Below, piece by piece: positions 40,609 to 50,324 of a DNA stretch of 64,000 nucleotides (positions are counted from its first letter, which is position 1; each line of letters starts with the position of its first letter). The position numbers were made by a program, and so were the translations under genes. Under the pieces are notes generated by a model. That model was not told where the DNA came from, ran no database searches, and saw only the letters and a program-made list of their open reading frames with translations. Source of the DNA: Microbacterium sp. UFMG61. GTDB lineage: Bacteria > Actinomycetota > Actinomycetes > Actinomycetales > Microbacteriaceae. The stretch covers positions 276,117 to 340,116 of the forward strand of contig NZ_JACAFP010000001.1 in the NCBI RefSeq assembly GCF_015354505.1, written 5' to 3'.

Positions 40609-41904
40609 GTGAGCCACATCGTCGCCCTCGACACGACCGACATCCGCTTTCCCACGTCGCTGAGCCTCGACGGGTCGGATGCCATGAACCCCGACCCCGA
40701 CTACTCGGCGGCGTATGTCATCGTCCGCACCGACGCCGGGGACGGCATCGACGGTCATGCCTTCGTGTTCACGATCGGTCGGGGCAACGATGTGCAGGTC
40801 GCCGCGATCGACGCGCTCGCCGGGCACCTGGTCGGCCGCGAGATCGAACCGCTGCTCGACGACATGGGCACGACCTTCCGCGACATCATCGGCGACTCGC
40901 AGCTGCGCTGGCTCGGCCCGGAGAAGGGCGTCATGCACATGGCGATCGGCGCGGTCATCAACGCGCTGTGGGACATCAAGGCCAAGCGGGCCGGTCTGCC
41001 GCTCTGGCAGCTGCTGGCACGGATGACGCCGGAGGAGCTCGTCGGCCTCGTCGACTTCCGCTACCTGACCAACGCTCTGACACCCGAGGACGCGCTCGAG
41101 ATCCTGCGCGCCGCGGAACCCGGCCGCGCCGAGCGCGAGCGCGAGCTGCTCGCCACCGGCTATCCCGGATACACGACGAGCCCCGGCTGGCTGGGCTACT
41201 CCGACGAGAAGCTCGAGAGGCTCGCCCGTGAGGCGATGGCCGACGGCTTCACGCAGATCAAGCTGAAGGTCGGCGCCGACCTCGACGACGACATCCGCCG
41301 CTTCCGCAAGGCCCGCGAGGTCTGCGGGCCCGACTTCCCGATCGCGATCGACGCGAACCAGCGCTGGGAGGTGTCGGAGGCGATCGAGTGGGTGAACGCG
41401 CTCGCCGAGTTCCACCCCGCCTGGATCGAAGAGCCCACGAGCCCGGACGACGTGCTCGGTCACGCCGAGATCGCCAGAGGAGTGGCGCCCATCCGCGTCG
41501 CCACCGGCGAGCACGCCCAGAACCGCGTGATCTTCAAGCAGCTCCTGCAGGCTGAAGCCATCTCTGTCATGCAGATCGACGCCGTGCGCGTCGCGGGTGT
41601 CAACGAGAACATCGCCAACCTGCTGCTGGCGGCGAAGTTCGGCGTGCCGGTCTGCCCGCATGCCGGTGGTGTCGGTCTGTGCGAGGCCGTGCAGCACCTG
41701 TCGATGTTCGACTTCGTCGCCGTCACCGGCACGCGCGAGGGCCGGATGATCGAGTTCGTCGACCACCTGCACGAGCACTTCGTGATCCCGACCGACATCC
41801 AGGGCGGCTCGTACATGGCGCCCTCCGCGCCCGGCTCGGGCATGGAGATGAAGGCCGAGAGCATCGCCGCCTACACGTGGACGGGTCAGCATGTCGGCGC
41901 CTGA
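40609..41904 (+). CDS. fucD: L-fuconate dehydratase (enolase superfamily)
   Basis: 431 residues. Active-site residues fall at the positions I recall for Xanthomonas FucD: Lys218-x-Lys220 (KLK), Asp248, Glu274 and Glu301 (metal ligands), and the Asp324/His351 dyad. It removes water from L-fuconate to give 2-keto-3-deoxy-L-fuconate in the cytoplasm. The GTG at 40609 has GAGAGG upstream; the frame to 40573 crosses the promoter. It overlaps the next gene by 14 bp. Confidence 0.95.
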   Translation: MSHIVALDTTDIRFPTSLSLDGSDAMNPDPDYSAAYVIVRTDAGDGIDGHAFVFTIGRGNDVQVAAIDALAGHLVGREIEPLLDDMGTTFRDIIGDSQLRWLGPEKGVMHMAIGAVINALWDIKAKRAGLPLWQLLARMTPEELVGLVDFRYLTNALTPEDALEILRAAEPGRAERERELLATGYPGYTTSPGWLGYSDEKLERLAREAMADGFTQIKLKVGADLDDDIRRFRKAREVCGPDFPIAIDANQRWEVSEAIEWVNALAEFHPAWIEEPTSPDDVLGHAEIARGVAPIRVATGEHAQNRVIFKQLLQAEAISVMQIDAVRVAGVNENIANLLLAAKFGVPVCPHAGGVGLCEAVQHLSMFDFVAVTGTREGRMIEFVDHLHEHFVIPTDIQGGSYMAPSAPGSGMEMKAESIAAYTWTGQHVGA

Positions 41905-42856
41905 ACCGCTGACGGTTCCGACCCTCGGATACGGCGCCGCGAACCTCGGCAACCTCTTCCGCGCGCTGACCGACGACCAGGCGTGGGCCGTGCTCGACGC
42001 CGCGTGGGAGAGCGGCATCCGCTTCTTCGACACCGCACCGCACTACGGTCTCGGACTCTCGGAGCGCCGCCTCGGCGCGTTCCTGCAGACCAAGCCGCGC
42101 AAGGACTACGTGCTCTCGACCAAGGTCGGGCGACTGCTGCGACCGAACCCCGACCACGACGGCGGGCTCGACACCGCCAACGACTTCCATGTGCCCGACG
42201 ACCTGCGGCGCGTGTGGGACTTCTCGGCCGACGGCATCCGCGCGAGCCTCGCCGAATCGCGCGAGCGGCTCGGCATCGAGCGCATCGACCTGCTCTACCT
42301 GCACGACCCCGAGCGACACGATCTCGACCTGGCGCTCGCCGAGGCGCTGCCGGCGCTCGAGCGGCTGCGGGCAGACGGAGAGGTGGCCGCGATCGGCATC
42401 GGATCGATGGTGTCGGATGCTCTCGCCGCGGCCGTGCGCTCGGCCGACCTCGACCTGATCATGGTCGCCGGCCGCTACACGCTGCTCGAGCAGCCGGCCG
42501 CCGCCGAGGTGCTGCCCGCCTGCCGTGCGAAGGGCACCGGGATCGTCGCGGCATCCGTCTTCAACTCCGGCCTGCTGGCCTCGAACGAGCCGCGCCGTGA
42601 CGGACGCTACGAGTACGGACGGCTGCCCGACGCACTCTGGGACCGACTCGTGCGCATCGCCCGCGTGTGCGCCGAGCACGACGTGTCGCTGCCGGCGGCA
42701 GCGCTGCAGTTCCCCCTGCAGTCCGACGTCGTCCGCTCGGTCGTCGTGGGCGGCAGCCGCCCCGAGCAGCTGCGGCAGAACGCGGAATGGGCGAGCGCCA
42801 CGGTGCCCGCCGAACTGTGGGACGCGCTCGCCGCAGAGGGACTCATCCCCGCGTGA
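41891..42856 (+). CDS. Aldo/keto reductase, probable L-fucose (D-threo-aldose) 1-dehydrogenase
   Basis: 321 residues. [21 protein letters not shown] (Asp, Tyr), [11 protein letters not shown] (Lys) and [11 protein letters not shown] (His) form the AKR tetrad in the arrangement of D-threo-aldose / L-fucose dehydrogenases. It would make L-fucono-lactone from L-fucose, supplying the lactonase. Overlaps the dehydratase gene by 14 bp and precedes the fucosidase, so all three are on one transcript. Confidence 0.87.
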   Translation: MSAPEPLTVPTLGYGAANLGNLFRALTDDQAWAVLDAAWESGIRFFDTAPHYGLGLSERRLGAFLQTKPRKDYVLSTKVGRLLRPNPDHDGGLDTANDFHVPDDLRRVWDFSADGIRASLAESRERLGIERIDLLYLHDPERHDLDLALAEALPALERLRADGEVAAIGIGSMVSDALAAAVRSADLDLIMVAGRYTLLEQPAAAEVLPACRAKGTGIVAASVFNSGLLASNEPRRDGRYEYGRLPDALWDRLVRIARVCAEHDVSLPAAALQFPLQSDVVRSVVVGGSRPEQLRQNAEWASATVPAELWDALAAEGLIPA

Positions 42857-42899
42857 TCCGCTGACACGACCTCATTCACCGACGAAGGAGAAGACACCC

Positions 42900-44234
42900 A
42901 TGTTCACGAGCGACACCGTCCGCCCCGCACACTACGAACGCTTCGAGCGGGAGGTGCCGCAGTGGTACCGGGATGCGAAGCTCGGCATCTTCGTGCACTG
43001 GGGGCCGTACTCGGTTCCGGCGTGGGCCGAGCCGATCGGCCCGCTCGGCACCTTCGATTCCGCGCACTGGTTCGCGCACAACCCCTACGCCGAGTGGTAC
43101 TACAACACGATCCGCATCGAGGGCAGCCCTGCGCACCGGCACCAGCAGGAGGTCTACGGCGGAGCCGACTACGACGACTTCATCGATCAGTGGAAGGCAG
43201 AGCGCTTCGATGCCGGTGCCGTGATGGACCTCGTCGCCCGCACAGGCGCGCGATACTTCGTGCCGACGAGCAAGCATCACGACGGCGTCGCGCTGTGGGA
43301 TGCTCCGGGTACGGGCGACCGCAACACGGTGGCGCGCGGCCCGAAGCGCGACCTCATCGGAGAGTTCCGCGACGCGGCCGACGAGCGCGGCATCCGCTTC
43401 GGGGTCTACTACTCCGGGGGCCTCGACTGGTGGTTCGGACAGAACCCGGTGATCGCCGACGAGATCGACGCGAACAACCGGCCTGTCGACAAGGCCTACG
43501 CCGACTACGCCTACGACCACGCGGTCGACCTGATCGACAGGTACCGCCCCGCGGTGCTGTGGGGTGACATCGAGTGGCCCGATGCGGGCAAGCCCGAGGG
43601 GGACAAGAGTCTCGTCGAGCTCTTCGACCGCCTGTACGCGACGGTTCCGGATGCGGTGGTCAACGACCGCTTCGGCGAGACGCACTGGGACTTCCGCACC
43701 AGCGAGTACGAGCAGGGGAGGGATGCCGAGAGCGGCGTCTGGGAGAACTGCCGCGGCGTCGGATTCTCGTTCGGGCACAACCGACTCGAAGACGAGACGA
43801 ACTCGCTCGACGGGGCCGGGGCGATCCGCCACTTCGTGGACGTCGTCTCGCGCGGAGGCAACCTGCTGCTCAACATCGGCCTCACGGCCGCGGGCGAGGT
43901 CACCGATCTGCAGCGGAGGACGCTCGAGGAGCTCGGTGCGCGGAACGACGTGCACGGCGATGCGATCTTCGCGTCTGAGACTCTGGATGCCGCGATCGCG
44001 CGCGCCGCGGATGAGCCCTGGGTGCGCTGGACGCGCACCGACGGCCGAGCGCACGCGTTCATCGACGCCCCGGCGGGCAGCGTCGTGACGCTCGACGTCG
44101 ACGCAGATCGACTCGATGCCGCGAGCGGGCGCTCGGATGCGGCATCCGTCGCCGGAGACTCGGGAGCGCCGGTCGTGACCGTGGGAGAGTCGGCGATCGC
44201 CGGGCCCGTGCGGGTCACGTTCGACCTGCGGTAG
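42900..44234 (+). CDS. Alpha-L-fucosidase, GH29, cytoplasmic
   Basis: 444 residues, no signal peptide. GH29 features: W-Y-RDAKLGIFVHWGPYSVPAW at the start, PTSKHHDGVALWD, and YRPAVLWGDIEWPD with the nucleophile Asp223. GRGGNLLLNIG is replaced by SRGGNLLLNIGLT. Cytoplasmic location implies that fucosylated oligosaccharides are imported before cleavage. GAAGGAG lies ~10 nt before the ATG. Ends 7 bp from a convergent esterase gene. Confidence 0.92.
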   Translation: MFTSDTVRPAHYERFEREVPQWYRDAKLGIFVHWGPYSVPAWAEPIGPLGTFDSAHWFAHNPYAEWYYNTIRIEGSPAHRHQQEVYGGADYDDFIDQWKAERFDAGAVMDLVARTGARYFVPTSKHHDGVALWDAPGTGDRNTVARGPKRDLIGEFRDAADERGIRFGVYYSGGLDWWFGQNPVIADEIDANNRPVDKAYADYAYDHAVDLIDRYRPAVLWGDIEWPDAGKPEGDKSLVELFDRLYATVPDAVVNDRFGETHWDFRTSEYEQGRDAESGVWENCRGVGFSFGHNRLEDETNSLDGAGAIRHFVDVVSRGGNLLLNIGLTAAGEVTDLQRRTLEELGARNDVHGDAIFASETLDAAIARAADEPWVRWTRTDGRAHAFIDAPAGSVVTLDVDADRLDAASGRSDAASVAGDSGAPVVTVGESAIAGPVRVTFDLR

Positions 44235-44241
44235 GTCGGAC

Positions 44242-45216
44242 TCAGGTGCTGAGAACGCGCTCGAGGTGTGCACGGCCCCGGCGGATCGCCGCGGCCGTGA
44301 CGGCATCCGATCCCGGGTATTCCGCGTGCCCGGCCGGCAGCACCTCGAGGTCGAGCGCCTCGACGGCGTTCGCCACCGCGAACTGTCCCTGCGGGGGCAC
44401 ATACGGATCCCACAGTGCGACCTCGACGCGCACGGGCACCTGCGCGAGCGTCATGGCGCTCGACGCGTCGAACCAGCGCAGCAGCTCGCGGGCTTCGGGG
44501 TGAGCGGCGACGTGCGCGCGCACTGCCGCGCCGCTGCCGAAGCAGTGCACCGCCAGCCGCTCGTCGTACTGGCCGAAGCTCGGCACGATCAGGTTTCCGC
44601 CGATGTAGCGGTCGTCCCAGGGGAGGGCGAGTGAGCCGATACCGCCGCCGAAGCTCTCGCCCACGTAGTAGAGAGGCACATCGCCGTTCAGCGCGACGAG
44701 CGCGTCGGCCGCGAGCCACAGATCGCGAGCGCACAGCCCCAGCGAGTACCGTTCGGGGTCGTCGATGCCTGCGAGCACGTGCTCGGCAGTCAGCTCGGGG
44801 GCGCCCACGCCGGCATTGAGCGTCGGCAGGCCTCGCGCGACCGGGAAGATCGCGGCCGCATCGTCGGGCACACGGGCGAGATCGACCGCGTCACGCCCTC
44901 CGTACCCGTGGCTGTGCACGACGCCGACGCGCGCGGCGGCTGCGACGGGGTCGACGACCCAGGCACGCAGGCGCGTGCCGTCGATCCCCGAGTACTCGAT
45001 CACCGAGACGCGCCTGCCCGCTGCGGAATCGACCGACAGGACCACCGGCGCGGCATCCACCTGCCGCGCCTCGTCGCGCCACCGCATCCAGCGCTCCGCG
45101 AAGCCCTCGGGCGGAGCGATCGGTGCGATCGAGCGCAGCGTGTCGAGCGTGTGACCGTAGCTGGCGTCGAAGGCGGCAGCGGGGAACCAGGTGTCGTAGG
45201 GAGCGGGGAGGGTCAT
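44242..45216 (-). CDS. CE7-family acetyl esterase (acetyl xylan esterase / cephalosporin deacetylase type)
   Basis: 324 residues, alpha/beta hydrolase without signal peptide. The nucleophile lies in GESFGGGIG, the acid is probably the Asp in VALWDPYVPP, and the base is the His in PAGHAEYPG. HSHGYGGRD supplies the oxyanion region. CE7 enzymes deacetylate imported acetylated oligosaccharides. Its ATG overlaps the stop of the CGNR regulator (ATGA). Confidence 0.85.
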   Translation of the reverse strand: MTLPAPYDTWFPAAAFDASYGHTLDTLRSIAPIAPPEGFAERWMRWRDEARQVDAAPVVLSVDSAAGRRVSVIEYSGIDGTRLRAWVVDPVAAAARVGVVHSHGYGGRDAVDLARVPDDAAAIFPVARGLPTLNAGVGAPELTAEHVLAGIDDPERYSLGLCARDLWLAADALVALNGDVPLYYVGESFGGGIGSLALPWDDRYIGGNLIVPSFGQYDERLAVHCFGSGAAVRAHVAAHPEARELLRWFDASSAMTLAQVPVRVEVALWDPYVPPQGQFAVANAVEALDLEVLPAGHAEYPGSDAVTAAAIRRGRAHLERVLST

Positions 45217-45761
45217 GCGTGAGTGTCGTTCCGGGCGCGCCGCGATCGGTAGGCGGCGACCGCGTTGCGGTTGGTGCAGGTCGTCGAGCAGTAGCGCTTC
45301 GAGCGGTTGCGCGAGAGATCGAGCGCGAGGGCGTGGCAGGTGTCGTCGGCGCAGATCGAGATCCGCGATCCCTCGTCGGCGCGGATGACGTCGATCAGTG
45401 CCATGGCGGTCTCGATCTGCACGCGCTCCGCGAGCGGGCGCTCGTCGGCGACGGCGTGCAGATGCCAGTCGACTCCGTCATGGCGGACGAGGCGCGGGGA
45501 GAGGGTGCTCTCGGCGAGCGCCGCGTTGACGTGCTCCGCCATCTCGTCACGGGGCGCGAGCAGCATGGAGCGCAGGCGGGAGCGGATGCCGCGCAGCGCC
45601 GCCAGCTCGGCATCGTCGCGATCGATGCGACCGGAGTACGGGAACTCGGCGAGGAATGCCGCGTGATCGGCGGGTGTCTCGAGGGTCTCGGGTTCTTCGG
45701 CGGAGTTCACCAACCAGACGGCGGCGCGCAGCGCCTCTTCGGTGTCATCGGCGAAGATCAT
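45213..45761 (-). CDS. ABATE/CGNR zinc-finger transcriptional regulator
   Basis: 182 residues. The N-terminal ABATE-like region is followed by a C-terminal zinc ribbon: CADDTCHALALDLSRN, then RYCSTTCTNRNAVAAYRSRRA, with Cys pairs in the CGNR arrangement and the Arg-rich tail that contacts DNA. It is coupled to the esterase gene and divergent from an EamA transporter across a perfect 16-bp palindrome. Confidence 0.85.
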   Translation of the reverse strand: MIFADDTEEALRAAVWLVNSAEEPETLETPADHAAFLAEFPYSGRIDRDDAELAALRGIRSRLRSMLLAPRDEMAEHVNAALAESTLSPRLVRHDGVDWHLHAVADERPLAERVQIETAMALIDVIRADEGSRISICADDTCHALALDLSRNRSKRYCSTTCTNRNAVAAYRSRRARNDTHA

Positions 45762-45773
45762 ATTGACACCTTA

Positions 45774-45789
45774 CTACTCGCGCGAGTAG
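45774..45789. promoter_or_regulatory. 16-bp palindrome in a divergent promoter
   Basis: CTACTCGC-GCGAGTAG is perfectly symmetric. It lies between TTGACA (45763-45768) and TAGCGT (45787-45792) of the transporter promoter, so binding should repress; the CGNR protein is the natural candidate. Confidence 0.65.
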
Positions 45790-45800
45790 CGTCACCTGTC

Positions 45801-46781
45801 ATGAGCACTATTGCCAATGACGCGTCGGCGCGGGAGGTGCGTCTCGGGCTGCCGCTGGCGATCGGCGCGGCCTTCGCCTTCGGGATGTCGGGCGCCTGGG
45901 CGCGGGGGCTCATCGATGCGGGGTGGACGCCGGGTGCCGCCGTCACGGTGCGTGTCTGGGTCGCGGCGCTCGTGCTGCTCGTGCCGACGATCCTGTCGTT
46001 GCGTGGCCGATGGGGAATGCTCAGAAAGAACGCCGGCATGGTCGCCGCCTACGGACTGCTCGCCGTGACAGCGACGCAGCTCTGCTACTTCCAGGCCGTC
46101 GCCGTGATGGACGTCGGCCTCGCGCTGCTCATCGAGTACACCGCCCCGATCGCCGTCGTCCTGTGGCTCTGGCTCCGCCGGGGTGAACGGCCGACTCGAC
46201 GCAGCGTGATCGGTGCGGCCATCGCGTTCGTCGGCCTCGTGCTGATGCTCGACATCATCACCGGCGCCGAGGTCAACGTCGCCGGCATCCTCTGGGCGCT
46301 CGCCGCGATGGTGGGTGCGGCGACGTACTTCCTGCTCTCGGCCAAGGCCGACACCGGGCTGCCGCCGATCGCGCTGGCCGGGGGAGGGCTGCTGCTCGGC
46401 GCGGTGGCGTTGACGGTCGCCGGCCTCGTCGGCATCCTGCCCATCGCCTGGACGACCGACGACATCGCCTACCGCTTCGGAACCGTTCCGTGGTTCGTGC
46501 CGGTGCTCGCGATCGGCCTGATCGCGACGGCTCTCGCATATGTGCTCGGCATCGCGTCGACACGGATGCTGGGCTCGCGCCTGGCATCCTTCATCGCGCT
46601 GTCCGAAGTCGTCGCCGCGCTGCTCTTCGGCTGGTTGCTGCTCGGGCAGCTCCCCGACCTGCTGCAGGCCGTCGGTGCGGCGCTCGTGCTGGTCGGTGTC
46701 GTCGTCGTGAAGCTCGGCGAGCCGCGTCCGGCCGAGTTCGTCGAGCCTGTCCCGGATGCTGTGGAGCTGCCGCGGCGGTAG
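45801..46781 (+). CDS. EamA/RhaT-family transporter
   Basis: 326 residues with ten predicted TM helices in two EamA repeats (first from PLAIGAAFAFGMSGAWARG, second from VAGILWALAAMVGAATYFLL). The family exports or imports metabolites and sugars; substrate unknown. Starts 8 nt after a TAGCGT -10 box. Followed by a 420-bp gap filled with repeats. Confidence 0.87.
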   Translation: MSTIANDASAREVRLGLPLAIGAAFAFGMSGAWARGLIDAGWTPGAAVTVRVWVAALVLLVPTILSLRGRWGMLRKNAGMVAAYGLLAVTATQLCYFQAVAVMDVGLALLIEYTAPIAVVLWLWLRRGERPTRRSVIGAAIAFVGLVLMLDIITGAEVNVAGILWALAAMVGAATYFLLSAKADTGLPPIALAGGGLLLGAVALTVAGLVGILPIAWTTDDIAYRFGTVPWFVPVLAIGLIATALAYVLGIASTRMLGSRLASFIALSEVVAALLFGWLLLGQLPDLLQAVGAALVLVGVVVVKLGEPRPAEFVEPVPDAVELPRR

Positions 46782-46800
46782 CGCGGCGTCCCGTCGTCCG

Positions 46801-46889
46801 TGCGGGGTCGATCTCGTGTGCGGGTCGCCCATGCGGGGTCGATCTCGTGTGCGGGTCGCCCATGCGGGGTCGATCTCGTGTGCGGGTCA
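46801..46889. repeat. Three tandem 31-bp repeats
   Basis: The unit begins TGCGGGGTCGATCTCG; copies are at 46801-46831, 46832-46862 and 46863-46889 (the last truncated). Copies are identical where they overlap, indicating recent expansion. Confidence 0.9.
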
Positions 46890-46894
46890 GTAAC

Positions 46895-47076
46895 GCATCC
46901 CTGGGTGCCGTTTCGGATGCACTTTTGACCCCGCACGGGCCGCGCGCCGACTGGCGGATGCGTTTTTGGCCCCGCTCGGGCCCGCATCTGTGAGTGGTCA
47001 ATTGAGCATCCCTGAGCGCCGTTGGGGATGCGTTTTTGACCCCGCATGGATGCGCGGATGCACTTTTGACCCCGCA
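46895..47076. repeat. Four copies of a GGATGC...TTTTGACCCCGC element
   Basis: GGATGCRYTTTTKRCCCCGC occurs at 46915, 46956, 47026 and 47056. The first and third are preceded by GCATCCCTGRGYGCCGTT, which makes GCATCC...GGATGC inverted repeats. GACCCCGCA is the complement of the TGCGGGGTC that heads the 31-bp units. Confidence 0.8.
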
Positions 47077-47080
47077 TTGC

Positions 47081-47110
47081 AGCGAGCGAGCGAGCGAGCG
47101 GGCGAGCGGG
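47081..47110. repeat. AGCG microsatellite
   Basis: About seven AGCG units with one interruption. With the repeats before it this fills the 420-bp gap; no gene is seen between 46782 and 47202. Confidence 0.85.
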
Positions 47111-47134
47111 ACACGTGACTCGCTCGATGACTTA

Positions 47135-47195
47135 TGTATACGCGATGACGGTGGAAACCGGCGCAAGGCCCTTGAATGCGCATTTTTGTATACAC
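47135..47195 (+). promoter_or_regulatory. Candidate GntR operators and promoter of the prp operon
   Basis: TGTATACGC (47135-47143) and TGTATACAC (47187-47195) are near-identical palindrome-centred sites upstream of the regulator gene. The second overlaps TACACT, 6 nt before the ATG, so it covers a leaderless promoter and would allow autoregulation. Confidence 0.55.
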
Positions 47196-47202
47196 TGAGG
47201 GC

Positions 47203-47871
47203 ATGAGCTCCGTCGCCGACCGCATCACAGCGAGCGATCGAGCCCACGCGGCGCTGCTGGACGAGATCCAGTCGGGCGTGCTCCCCGCCGGCTTCGTGCT
47301 CGGCGAGGTCGAGCAGGCCGCCCGCCTCGGCATCAGCCGCACCCCGTTGCGCGAGGCCCTGCGGCGCCTGGCCGCCGACGGCCTGGTCGTGCAGCAATCC
47401 CCTCGGGTCACCGTGGTCGCCGACCTGGATGCCGACGACATCCGCGCGCTGTTCGAGATCCGCCGCGCGCTCGAAGAGACCTCCGCCCGTCTCGCCGCCC
47501 AGCGCGGAGACGCCTCCCTCTTCGCCGCGCTCGCCGACGAGTTCACCCACGTCGACCTCGCCGCCGTCGAGGGGCGTGATGCCTACTACGCCCTCATCGC
47601 CCGCTTCGACGCGGCTCTCGACAGGGCCGTCGACAACGACTACATCGCCTCGGCGCTGCGCACCGTGCGCACCCACCTCGTGCGGGTGCGCCGCATGGCC
47701 CGCGACAAGCCCGACCGCCTCGCCGCCTCCGCCGCCGAGCATCGCACGATCGCGGCAGCGCTGGCCGACCGAGACGGCGACCTCGCCGCCCACGCCACGC
47801 ACGTGCATCTGCACAACGCGCTCGCCGGCATCCTCGACTCCCTGTCAGCCAACCCCGAAGGTGTGAAATGA
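47203..47871 (+). CDS. GntR-family regulator of the 2-methylcitrate operon
   Basis: 222 residues: a winged helix (about 10-75, [33 protein letters not shown]) and an FCD-type helical domain ([28 protein letters not shown]). ATG 47203 is preferred over the GTG-less extension to 47176, which crosses the -10 box. It overlaps prpD by ATGA, so regulator and enzymes share one transcript; it probably senses 2-methylcitrate or propionyl-CoA metabolites. Confidence 0.87.
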   Translation: MSSVADRITASDRAHAALLDEIQSGVLPAGFVLGEVEQAARLGISRTPLREALRRLAADGLVVQQSPRVTVVADLDADDIRALFEIRRALEETSARLAAQRGDASLFAALADEFTHVDLAAVEGRDAYYALIARFDAALDRAVDNDYIASALRTVRTHLVRVRRMARDKPDRLAASAAEHRTIAAALADRDGDLAAHATHVHLHNALAGILDSLSANPEGVK

Positions 47872-49394
47872 CCGTCACCCACCACGTCCGCGTGCACCGC
47901 AGCGACGAGAACCTCGCTCGAGAAGACCAGCTCGCCTGGAAGATCGCCGAGGTCGCCGCAGACCCGGTCGAGGTCGAGCAGGACGTCGTCGACATGATCA
48001 TCAACCGCATCATCGACAACGCGTCGGTCGCCGCGGCATCCCTCACCCGCGGCCCCATCAACGCGGCCCGCGCGCAGGCGTTCAGCCACCCCGTCTCGAC
48101 CGGCGGCATCGGCGCCACGGTCTTCGGCGCGGCTCTCGACCACCGCACGAGCCCCGAGTGGGCGGCGTGGGCCAACGGCGTCGCCGTGCGCGAGCTCGAC
48201 TACCACGACACGTTCCTCGCGGCCGAGTACTCGCACCCGGGCGACAACATCCCGCCGATCCTCGCGGTCGCCCAGCACGTGCAGGCCGACGGCCGCGCGC
48301 TGCTTCGAGGCATCGCCACCGGCTACGAGATCCAGATGGACCTCGTGCGCGCGATCTGCCTGCACAAGCACAAGATCGACCACGTCGCCCACCTCGGCCC
48401 GTCGGCCGCCGCCGGCATCGGCACCCTGCTCGGCCTCGATGTCGAGACGATCTACCAGGCCGTCGGCCAGGGGCTGCACACCACCACCGCTACACGCCAG
48501 AGCCGCAAGGGCGAGATCTCGACCTGGAAGGCGCATGCCCCGGCGTTCGCCGGCAAGCTCGCGGTCGAGGCCGTCGATCGCGCGATGCGCGGGCAGACCA
48601 GCCCCGCCCCGATCTATGAAGGTGAAGACGGCGTGATCGCCTGGATGCTCGACGGCAAGGACGCCGCGTACGAGGTGCCGCTTCCCGCCGCGGGGGAGGC
48701 GAAGCGCGCGATCCTCGACTCGTACACGAAGGAGCACTCGGCCGAGTACCAGGCGCAGGCGTGGATCGACCTCGCCCGCAAGCTCGGCACCGAGAACCCG
48801 GCGCTCCGCGACCCCGCGAACATCGAGTCCATCGTGCTGCACACCAGTCACCACACCCACTACGTGATCGGCTCGGGCGCGAACGACCCGCAGAAGTACG
48901 ACCCCACCGCATCGCGCGAGACGCTCGACCACTCGATCCCGTACATCTTCGCGGTGGCGCTGCAGGACGGCGGGTGGCACCACGTCGACTCGTACACGCC
49001 CGAGCGTGCGGGCCGCGCAGACACCGTCGCTCTGTGGCACAAGATCACCACGGACGAGGATGCCGAGTGGACGCGCCGCTACCACTCTGAGGACCCCGAC
49101 GTGAAGGCGTTCGGCGGTCGCGTCGAGTTCCGCCTGACCGACGGCACGACCGTGACCGACGAGATCGCCGTCGCCGACGCGCATCCGCTCGGCGCCCGTC
49201 CGTTCGCGCGCGAGAACTACATCGCGAAGTTCCGCCTGCTGGCCGAGCCCGTGCTGGAGTCGGCCGAGATCGAGCGCTTCCTCGAGCTCGTGCAGCGTCT
49301 GCCCGAGCTCACGGCCGCCGAGGTCGGCGAGCTGTCGATCATCGCGAAGCCGGGTCTGCTCGAGGGCGCGGATGCCCCGAAGGGTCTGTTCTGA
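47868..49394 (+). CDS. prpD: 2-methylcitrate dehydratase (MmgE/PrpD)
   Basis: 508 residues. MmgE/PrpD fold: [61 protein letters not shown], and [21 protein letters not shown]. It converts 2-methylcitrate to 2-methyl-cis-aconitate in propionate catabolism. Overlaps both neighbours (ATGA and TGATG). Confidence 0.93.
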   Translation: MTVTHHVRVHRSDENLAREDQLAWKIAEVAADPVEVEQDVVDMIINRIIDNASVAAASLTRGPINAARAQAFSHPVSTGGIGATVFGAALDHRTSPEWAAWANGVAVRELDYHDTFLAAEYSHPGDNIPPILAVAQHVQADGRALLRGIATGYEIQMDLVRAICLHKHKIDHVAHLGPSAAAGIGTLLGLDVETIYQAVGQGLHTTTATRQSRKGEISTWKAHAPAFAGKLAVEAVDRAMRGQTSPAPIYEGEDGVIAWMLDGKDAAYEVPLPAAGEAKRAILDSYTKEHSAEYQAQAWIDLARKLGTENPALRDPANIESIVLHTSHHTHYVIGSGANDPQKYDPTASRETLDHSIPYIFAVALQDGGWHHVDSYTPERAGRADTVALWHKITTDEDAEWTRRYHSEDPDVKAFGGRVEFRLTDGTTVTDEIAVADAHPLGARPFARENYIAKFRLLAEPVLESAEIERFLELVQRLPELTAAEVGELSIIAKPGLLEGADAPKGLF

Positions 49395-50302
49395 TGCTCT
49401 ACTCCCATGTCACCCCGGCCGAGAAGCGCCGCCTGTTCCGTGAGCGACTCGCGAGCGGCGAGCTGCTGCGCTTCCCCGGCGCCTTCAACCCGCTGAGCGC
49501 CCGCCTGATCGAGCAGAAGGGCTTCGACGGGGTCTACATCTCGGGCGCGGTGCTGTCTGCCGATCTCGGCGTGCCCGACATCGGGCTCACCACGCTGACC
49601 GAGGTCGCCGGGCGCGCGAAGCAGATCGCGCGCATGACCGAGATCCCCGCGATCGTCGACGCCGACACGGGATTCGGTGAGCCGTTGAACGTCGCCCGCA
49701 CGATCCAGGAACTCGAAGACGCCGGCCTCGCCGGCACGCACATCGAGGACCAGATCAACCCGAAGCGCTGCGGTCACCTCGACGGCAAGAGCGTGGTCGA
49801 CGAGCGCACGGCGATCCGTCGCATCCGCGCCGCTGCCGACGCCCGCCGCGACCCGAACTTCCTCATCATGGCGCGCACCGATATCCGCGCGGTCGAGGGG
49901 CTGGACTCGGCGATAGATCGCGCCAAGGCGCTGGTGGATGCCGGAGCCGATGCCGTCTTCCCCGAGGCGATGCGCACGCTCGCCGAGTTCGAGGCGATGG
50001 CAGAGGCGCTCGACGTGCCGATCCTCGCCAACATGACCGAGTTCGGCAAGAGCGACCTCTTCTCGGTCGACCAGCTGCGCGATGCCGGAGTGAACATGGT
50101 CATCTGGCCCGTGTCGCTGCTGCGCATCGCGATGGGCGCGGCGGACCGTGCGCTCGATACGCTGAACGAGGAGGGGCACCTCACCTCGAAGCTCGGTGAG
50201 ATGCAGCACCGTGCCGATCTCTACGACCTGATCGACTACGAGTCCTACAAGGAGTTCGACTCGGGCGTCGCAGGCTTCACGGTAGACAGAGCGCGTCCCT
50301 GA
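49394..50302 (+). CDS. prpB: 2-methylisocitrate lyase
   Basis: 302 residues, isocitrate-lyase superfamily barrel. The metal-binding DADTGFGEPLNVARTIQELEDAGLAGTHIEDQ and the catalytic loop NPKRCGHLDGK (KRCGH) identify methylisocitrate lyase. It yields pyruvate and succinate. The start is coupled to prpD (TGATG). Confidence 0.95.
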   Translation: MLYSHVTPAEKRRLFRERLASGELLRFPGAFNPLSARLIEQKGFDGVYISGAVLSADLGVPDIGLTTLTEVAGRAKQIARMTEIPAIVDADTGFGEPLNVARTIQELEDAGLAGTHIEDQINPKRCGHLDGKSVVDERTAIRRIRAAADARRDPNFLIMARTDIRAVEGLDSAIDRAKALVDAGADAVFPEAMRTLAEFEAMAEALDVPILANMTEFGKSDLFSVDQLRDAGVNMVIWPVSLLRIAMGAADRALDTLNEEGHLTSKLGEMQHRADLYDLIDYESYKEFDSGVAGFTVDRARP

Positions 50303-50324
50303 GCGCAGCGAAGGGAATCACGCC

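Noticed and set aside
39613..42033. 806-codon minus-strand frame
   Set aside because: Only its last 286 codons are the FAH hydrolase (start at 40473 with ribosome site). The rest is antisense to the fuconate dehydratase gene.
46801..46889. CRISPR-like tandem repeats
   Set aside because: Units abut directly with no variable spacers and no cas genes nearby.
46591..47814. 407-codon minus-strand frame with repeated RGQKCIR/CGVKSAS peptides
   Set aside because: The peptide repeats come from the DNA repeat block read in shadow frames; the GntR gene on the plus strand is the real coding sequence.
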